Source of the DNA: CAMPJU01 sp046566095
GTDB lineage: Bacteria > Pseudomonadota > Gammaproteobacteria > Xanthomonadales > Xanthomonadaceae
DNA: 11,299 nucleotides
Assembly: GCA_046566095.1 (NCBI GenBank)
Contig: JBKHXI010000209.1
Location: forward strand, 1 to 11,299
Direction: 5' to 3'
Below, in pieces: positions 7,766 through 11,299 of the stretch (the first letter of the stretch is position 1; the number at the start of each line of letters is the position of its first letter). Under the pieces are notes generated by a model that was given only the letters and a program-made list of their open reading frames with translations, made no database searches and was not told the DNA's origin. A program made the translations under genes and the position numbers.

Positions 7766-7806
7766 GAGGAACCCGGCGGAAGCCCCGCCATCGGCTAACC
7801 TCCCCC

Positions 7807-7884
7807 GTAGGAGCGGGCCTTGCCCGCGATGGCTTTCCCCGCGCACCCGGCCACCGCGCCATCGCGCCCAAGGGGCGCTCCTAC
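7807..7884. repeat. REP doublet, unit 4 (loop type B-like)
   Basis: 78 bases. The centre contains CCCCGCGCACCCGGCC and resembles unit 2 there, but matches units 1 and 3 at its edges. It ends 23 bases before the NYN gene's ATG, so its hairpins probably lie in that gene's leader if transcription starts upstream. Confidence 0.92.
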
Positions 7885-7896
7885 GAGAAGCTCTCC

Positions 7897-7900
7897 AGGA
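7897..7900 (+). promoter_or_regulatory. Shine-Dalgarno that fixes the NYN gene start
   Basis: AGGA lies seven bases before ATG 7908. It would be only one base from the alternative TTG at 7902, so ATG is the better start. Confidence 0.6.
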
Positions 7901-7907
7901 ATTGCGC

Positions 7908-8663
7908 ATGCCCGACGAATCCGCCAGCCAGCGCCTCGCCCTGCTGATCGACGCCGACAACAGCAACCCCGGCAAACTGCCGCAGCTGCTGGCCGAGATC
8001 GCCAAATACGGCACCGCCAGCGTCCGCCGCGCCTACGGCAACTGGACCTCGGGGCACCTGGGCGGCTGGAAGGCCGGGCTGCTCGAGCACTCGGTGCAGC
8101 CGATCCAGCAGTTCAACTACACCACCGGCAAGAACGCGACCGACAGCGCGCTGATCATCGACGCCATGGACCTGCTCTACGGCGGGCGCCTAGACGGCTT
8201 CTGCATCGTCTCCTCCGACAGCGACTTCACCCGCCTGGCCGCGCGCATCCGCGAGCAGGGGCTGACGGTGTACGGCTTCGGCGAACGCAAGACCCCGCAC
8301 CCGTTCGTCGCCGCCTGCGACAAGTTCATCTACGTCGAACTGCTGGGCGAGGACGGCGATTCGCCGGCCTCGGTCGCGACCGGACAGGCGCGCCGGGCCG
8401 CGAAGAAGGCCTCGCGCACCAGGCGCGACCCGAAGCTCGAAGCGCTGCTGGCCAAGGCCGTGGAGACCGCCTCCGACGACAGCGGCTGGGCGCAGCTGGG
8501 CGCGGTCGGCAGCAACCTGCAGCGGCTGGCCCCGGATTTCGACTCGCGCAGCTACGGCTACCGCAAGCTGCGCGACCTGGTCGACGACCAGCCCGGCTTC
8601 GTGGTCGAGGAGCGCACCGGCGCAGACGGCCGCACCCATTCGGTCTGGGTGCGCTTCCGGTAA
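7908..8663 (+). CDS. NYN-domain (LabA-like/DUF88) putative RNase with LOTUS-like tail
   Basis: The product has 251 residues. Residues 8-145 form a NYN domain, a PIN-like metal-dependent nuclease fold. Acidic residues lie where the active site is expected: D15 and D17 (LLIDADN), D79 (NATDSALIIDAMDLL, also D85 and D88), and D104 and D106 (VSSDSDF). A basic, disordered-looking linker (about 155-175, RRAAKKASRTRR) leads to a C-terminal segment (about 176-250) with the pattern of a LOTUS/OST-HTH domain, including GWAQLGAVGSNL and YGYRKLRDLV. That domain binds RNA in proteins studied elsewhere. The combination suggests cytoplasmic RNA cleavage or turnover, but the substrate is unknown. The start ATG has AGGA seven bases upstream. 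The gene stands alone, with REP doublets on both sides and none of its neighbours obviously linked in function. Confidence 0.88.
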   Translation: MPDESASQRLALLIDADNSNPGKLPQLLAEIAKYGTASVRRAYGNWTSGHLGGWKAGLLEHSVQPIQQFNYTTGKNATDSALIIDAMDLLYGGRLDGFCIVSSDSDFTRLAARIREQGLTVYGFGERKTPHPFVAACDKFIYVELLGEDGDSPASVATGQARRAAKKASRTRRDPKLEALLAKAVETASDDSGWAQLGAVGSNLQRLAPDFDSRSYGYRKLRDLVDDQPGFVVEERTGADGRTHSVWVRFR

Positions 8664-8664
8664 C

Positions 8665-8686
8665 CCGCCGCGCGATGGCGCGGCGG
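8665..8686 (+). other. Hairpin directly after the NYN stop codon
   Basis: CCGCCGCGC and GCGCGGCGG form a perfect nine-base-pair stem around a GATG loop, starting one base after TAA 8661-8663. No T run follows, so it is not a standard intrinsic terminator. It may stabilise the 3' end of the message or act with Rho. Confidence 0.55.
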
Positions 8687-8700
8687 CTGGGGCGCGGCAG

Positions 8701-8724
8701 GCCACGGGCAAGCCCCGCTCCTAC
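8701..8724 (-). repeat. Single GTAG REP, variant hairpin
   Basis: Read on the minus strand it is GTAGGAGCGGGGCTTGCCCG followed by TGGC. The GTAG head and short stem are those of the array's left arm, with an added G (CGGGG-CTT-GCCCG) that imperfects the stem. It has no close partner in the array's arrangement; a different doublet follows 50 bases later. Confidence 0.75.
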
Positions 8725-8773
8725 GAAAGGGCGGGGTGCGGGATGGCCGGTGCCTGCGACGGCGCCCTGCCCC

Positions 8774-8851
8774 GTAGGAGCGCCCCTTGGGCGCGATCCC
8801 GCCGCCGCCGGGTTCGCGGCGCAAGCCATCGCGGGCAAGGCCCGCTCCTAC
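8774..8851. repeat. Fifth 78-bp REP doublet, inverted relative to the array
   Basis: It has exactly the array's doublet length, with the same two arms in reverse order: GTAGGAGCGCCCCTTGGGCG on the left and CGGGCAAGGCCCGCTCCTAC on the right. On the minus strand its centre (CCGCGAACCCGGC) is closest to array unit 2 (CCGCGTACCCGGC). Its last four bases, 8848-8851, supply the TAG stop codon of the DUF488 gene on the minus strand. Confidence 0.9.
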
Positions 8852-9417
8852 GGGGCGGGGGGTGGGAACAGGTCGGGCTGGGGGGCGGGCGGCTGGCGGT
8901 AGGTGAGGCGGCCGTCGACGATGCGCGCGGCGCCGGTATAGGGATGCGGCTCGCACCGGCCCGGCGCCAGCAGGTGCAGCACCTCCCAGCCCCCGGCCTT
9001 GAACCGGTCCGCGATCAGGCCGCGGTGGCACTGCCACCACATCGCCTCCGCGCACATGATCGCGGTCGGCGCCGCGCGCGCAAGCGTTTCCAGCGCATCG
9101 GCCGCGCGCCGCCAGGGCGCGGTCTCCATGTAGTCGGCGTAGCCGCGGAAGCCCGGATTGCGCCAGGCGTCGTTGGCCGAACCGGGCCTGGGCGTCCGGC
9201 GCCCGCCCAGGTCCGGCAGGTGCCGGTAGCCGATGCCCGCGTCCGCCAGCGCGGACGCCATCGCCTCGCCGGAGAACCAGGGGTTCCTGCGCGAACCCGG
9301 GAACCGCCGCACGTCGACCAGGGTGGCGATCCCCGCATCGCCCAGCATCTCCACGAACGCCTCCCACGTCCTCGTGGAATGGCCGATCGTCCACAGCTTG
9401 CCGCCCGGATGCGCCAT
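8848..9417 (-). CDS. DUF488 family protein
   Basis: The product has 189 residues and is small, cytoplasmic and of unproven function. Family motifs are in order: IGHSTR at 11-16, LVDVRRFPGSRRNPWF at 33-48, HLPDLGGRR at 66-74, FRGYADYM at 90-97, and CAE (122-124) with WWQCHR (127-132). The conserved Cys and His in the last motifs look like an active or metal site, though I know of no established reaction. The ATG at 9417 puts IGHSTR near the N-terminus as usual; GGGAG lies directly against it, too close for an ideal ribosome site. The gene ends in TAG inside a REP head. The last residues PPPAP come from the C-rich flank of that REP and follow QPDLF, a likely ancestral end. It is transcribed divergently from the ABC1 kinase gene. 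Confidence 0.88.
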   Translation of the reverse strand: MAHPGGKLWTIGHSTRTWEAFVEMLGDAGIATLVDVRRFPGSRRNPWFSGEAMASALADAGIGYRHLPDLGGRRTPRPGSANDAWRNPGFRGYADYMETAPWRRAADALETLARAAPTAIMCAEAMWWQCHRGLIADRFKAGGWEVLHLLAPGRCEPHPYTGAARIVDGRLTYRQPPAPQPDLFPPPAP

Positions 9418-9458
9418 CTCCCGATTGTCGCCGATACCCGCGCATGCCAGCAGGATTC

Positions 9459-9528
9459 GTAGGCGCTGCGCAAGCTGCGACCGGCCTGCGCCGGCCGGGT
9501 TGCGGGTCGCAGCTTGCGCAGCGCCTAC
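9459..9528. repeat. GTAG-type REP pair, perfect 24-bp inverted repeat
   Basis: Arms 9459-9482 and 9505-9528 are exact inverted copies (GTAGGCGCTGCGCAAGCTGC then GACC) around a 22-base centre, which itself contains a GGCC/GGCC dyad. The GTAG heads face outward. The sequence is related to the pair at 4180-4283 (shared GGCGCTGCG and AGCTGCGACC) but not to the array. It lies between the divergent starts of the DUF488 and ABC1 kinase genes. Confidence 0.92.
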
Positions 9529-9605
9529 AGGGAATTCGTGGTCGGCGCGGGTGCGGTCGGGTGAAACCGCCTTGACGCGGGCTTCGCTAACGTGACCGGC
9601 TCCAC

Positions 9606-9609
9606 GGAG
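9606..9609 (+). promoter_or_regulatory. Shine-Dalgarno for the ABC1 kinase gene
   Basis: GGAG lies eight bases before ATG 9618 and supports that start. Confidence 0.55.
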
Positions 9610-9617
9610 CCCTCCCC

Positions 9618-11297
9618 ATGACCGAAGCCGCCAGCGGCATCGCCCGCACCGCGCAGATCCTGCGCTTCCTGCTCAAGTACCGCAGCGCCGGCGTGTTTAC
9701 CGGGCTGGACCTGGACGCGTCGCAGCTGGAAGCGGGCGAGCAGCCTGGCGCCGACGGCCGGCCGGAGGAGTTCGTCGCCGACCTGGAAGCGCTGGGCCCG
9801 ACCTTCGTCAAGATCGGGCAGGCGCTGTCGACCCGCCCGGACATGGTGCCGCCCGCCTACCTGGAGGCGCTCGAGCGGATGCAGGACGACGTCGCCCCGG
9901 TGCCGCTGGACCAGGTCCGCGCCCAGATCGAGGACGCACTCGAGGTGCGGATCGGCAAGCTCTTCGCCGAATTCGACGAGACGCCGCTGGGCTGCGCCTC
10001 GCTGGCGCAGGTGCACCGGGCCACGCTGCGCGACGGCCGCCGGGTGGCGGTCAAGGTGCAGCGCCCGGGCATCGTCGAGCAGATCCGCGACGACCTGGAC
10101 GCGCTGGCCTCGGTGGCGCGTCGCGCCGACCGCATGACCGACCTCGGCCGCCGCCTGCAGTTCGCCGACTGGGTGCACGAGTTCCGCAAGACCCTGCTGG
10201 CCGAACTCGACTACCGGGTGGAAGCCGAGAACCTGGACCGCTTCAACGTCCACTTCGAACGCTACCCCGAGCTGTTCGTGCCGCGCCCGGTCTGGGACCT
10301 GACCCGGCGCACGGTGCTGGCCATGGAACTGGTCGACGGCACCAAGGCCACCGACATCTCCGGCGTGCGGCGCACCGAACAGGACCTGGGCGCGCTGGCC
10401 ACGGCGCTGATGCGCGGCTACCTGGACCAGGTGTTCGTGCACGGCGAGATCCACGCCGACCCGCACCCCGGCAACCTGCTGGTGACAGCCGACGGGCGCC
10501 TGGCGCTGCTGGACCTGGGCATGGTCGCGCACGTGCCGCCGCGCCAGCGCGACCGGCTGCTCAAGCTGCTGTTCGCCGCCGTCGACGGCCGCGGCGAGGA
10601 AGTCGCCGAGGAATCGATCCACATGGGCACCCGGCTGGAGGACTTCGACGAGGCGAAGTTCGTGCGCGAGGCCGGGCAGCTGGTGGCCCGCTATGCGGTG
10701 CACTCCGGCTCGCAGTCGCTGTCCGAGGGCCGGATGATGCTGGAGCTGGTGCGGCTCGCCACCGCCTGCGGGCTGCGCACCCCGCCGGAAATGAGCCTGC
10801 TCGGCAAGACCCTGCTGAACCTGGAACAGGTGGCGCGCGCCCTGGACCCGGAGCTGGACGTCAAGCGGGTGGTCGAGGGCCACCTGGAATCGGTGATGCG
10901 CGGCCGCCTGCGCCGTTCGTTCTCGCCGGCCAACCTCGCCAGCGAAGCCATGGAACTGCAGGCCCTGCTGCGCGAGGCGCCGCGCAAGGTCTCCGACGTG
11001 CTGTCGCTGCTGGCCGACAACCGCATGCAGGTCAAGCTGACCGGGCTGGAGGAATCGCACCTGCTCGAGAGCCTGCACAAGATCGCCAACCGGATCAGCG
11101 CCGGCGTGATCACCGCCGCGCTGATCGTCGGCGCGGCGATGCTGATGCGGGTGGAGACCGACATGCGCCTGCTCGGCTACCCGGCGATCGCGCTGGTGCT
11201 GTTCGTGATCGCCGCGGCCCTGGGCGTGGGCATCGTCGCCAGCGCCCTGCTCGGCGACCGCAAGCCCAGGCCCCGCGAGGAACGCGGCCCGCGCTGA
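9618..11297 (+). CDS. ABC1/AarF/UbiB-family atypical kinase, membrane-anchored
   Basis: The product has 559 residues. Proteins of this family support ubiquinone biosynthesis as ATPases or kinases bound to the inner membrane. Family marks are KIGQ at 65-68 (the KxGQ motif), the loop GCASLAQVH at 125-133 in place of the usual Ala-rich loop, K146 in VAVKVQRPG, ELDYRVEAEN at 196-205, HADPHPGN at 279-286 (catalytic D281, metal-binding N286) and DLG at 299-301. Two hydrophobic helices (about 496-512 and 520-544) end the protein, followed by a basic tail. It differs from E. coli UbiB, which as I recall has HADMHPGN and DCG at these sites, so it may be a paralogue rather than UbiB itself. It stands alone here, downstream of a REP pair. 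The stop codon is complete, two bases before the window's end. Confidence 0.92.
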   Translation: MTEAASGIARTAQILRFLLKYRSAGVFTGLDLDASQLEAGEQPGADGRPEEFVADLEALGPTFVKIGQALSTRPDMVPPAYLEALERMQDDVAPVPLDQVRAQIEDALEVRIGKLFAEFDETPLGCASLAQVHRATLRDGRRVAVKVQRPGIVEQIRDDLDALASVARRADRMTDLGRRLQFADWVHEFRKTLLAELDYRVEAENLDRFNVHFERYPELFVPRPVWDLTRRTVLAMELVDGTKATDISGVRRTEQDLGALATALMRGYLDQVFVHGEIHADPHPGNLLVTADGRLALLDLGMVAHVPPRQRDRLLKLLFAAVDGRGEEVAEESIHMGTRLEDFDEAKFVREAGQLVARYAVHSGSQSLSEGRMMLELVRLATACGLRTPPEMSLLGKTLLNLEQVARALDPELDVKRVVEGHLESVMRGRLRRSFSPANLASEAMELQALLREAPRKVSDVLSLLADNRMQVKLTGLEESHLLESLHKIANRISAGVITAALIVGAAMLMRVETDMRLLGYPAIALVLFVIAAALGVGIVASALLGDRKPRPREERGPR

Positions 11298-11299
11298 GG

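Larger units (their letters stand above)
7448..7884. repeat. Tandem array of four REP doublets (~120-bp period)
   Basis: This fills the 488-base gene-free stretch between the sugar dehydrogenase and the NYN gene. Doublets begin at 7448, 7569, 7689 and 7807 (steps 121, 120, 118). Each is GTAGGAGCGGGCCTTGCCCG... on the left and ...GCGCCCAAGGGGCGCTCCTAC on the right, with hairpins GCGGGC-CTT-GCCCGC and GCGCCC-AAG-GGGCGC. The three spacers (43, 42 and 41 bases) are identical apart from the length of C runs, and each contains a small GGCGG/CCGCC stem. The near-identity of the spacers shows recent tandem duplication. Reading frames across the array merely translate the repeat and are not genes. The bases outside the array, 7420-7447, show nothing recognisable. 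Confidence 0.95.

Noticed and set aside
7553..7802. GGCTAACCT in each array spacer as repeated -10 boxes
   Set aside because: TAACCT fits only the weak pattern TAnnnT and no -35 is visible. The repetition comes from duplication of the spacer.
7448..7884. Regularly spaced repeats that could be taken for a CRISPR array
   Set aside because: The period is ~120 bp, the repeated unit is a 78-bp double hairpin, and the spacers are near-identical instead of unique. No cas gene is present.
7902..7907. TTG at 7902 as the NYN start (adds Met-Arg)
   Set aside because: The Shine-Dalgarno AGGA would be only one base away, whereas ATG 7908 has correct spacing.
7359..8014. Minus-strand reading frames with a repeated GKPSRARPAPTG-like peptide, suggesting a repeat protein
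   Set aside because: They are translations of the tandem REP doublets. The peptide repeat follows the 120-bp DNA period, the frames shift with spacer length, and there is no start signal or conserved domain.
8665..8686. Intrinsic terminator after the NYN gene
   Set aside because: The stem is perfect but no T-rich tract follows, so it is listed only as a hairpin.
9572..9593. Promoter TTGACG ... TAACGT upstream of the ABC1 kinase gene
   Set aside because: Both boxes look good, but the spacing is 10 bases instead of about 17, so they cannot be used together. One alone is weak evidence.

Overview
The window is about 70% GC, with near-exclusive G/C at third codon positions. Its genes read like those of a gamma-proteobacterium of the Xanthomonadaceae/Lysobacteraceae group (Lysobacter, Luteimonas, Stenotrophomonas relatives). 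The many short palindromic repeats with a GTAG head support this, because such REP elements are typical of Stenotrophomonas and Pseudomonas. This placement is inferred from gene and repeat character, not from a marker gene.

Layout from left to right. Bases 3-158 hold the tail of an unrecognised protein on the + strand. It converges on a class I iron-sulfur fumarase (225-1790, -). A 200-base divergent intergenic region carrying one REP pair separates the fumarase from a TonB-dependent outer-membrane receptor (1991-4183, +) that closely resembles E. coli YncD/PqqU. After a second REP pair comes an exporter-type ABC transporter with fused membrane and ATPase domains (4335-6206, +). A PQQ-dependent aldose sugar dehydrogenase of the YliI/Asd type, with a lipoprotein signal (6247-7419, +), follows 40 bases later. 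The stretch 7420-7907 has no gene and is filled by four tandem ~120-bp units, each a 78-bp REP doublet plus a 41-43-bp spacer. Next are a NYN-domain protein with a C-terminal LOTUS/OST-HTH-like domain (7908-8663, +), a further REP cluster, a DUF488 protein (8848-9417, -), a perfect 24-bp inverted REP pair, and an ABC1/UbiB-family atypical kinase with two C-terminal membrane helices (9618-11297, +).

Two themes stand out. First, the middle genes form a plausible PQQ-scavenging set: a receptor resembling the known PQQ importer of the outer membrane lies next to a periplasmic-facing enzyme that needs PQQ, with an ABC transporter of unknown substrate between them. No PQQ synthesis gene is visible here. 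Second, the window is heavily colonised by GTAG REP elements of several sequence types. In two genes (the receptor and the DUF488 gene) the stop codon TAG lies inside the GTAG head of a REP. A 78-bp doublet occurs four times in tandem upstream of the NYN-LOTUS gene and once more, inverted, downstream of it. I see no REP-associated transposase, rRNA, tRNA, CRISPR array, IS element or phage gene.
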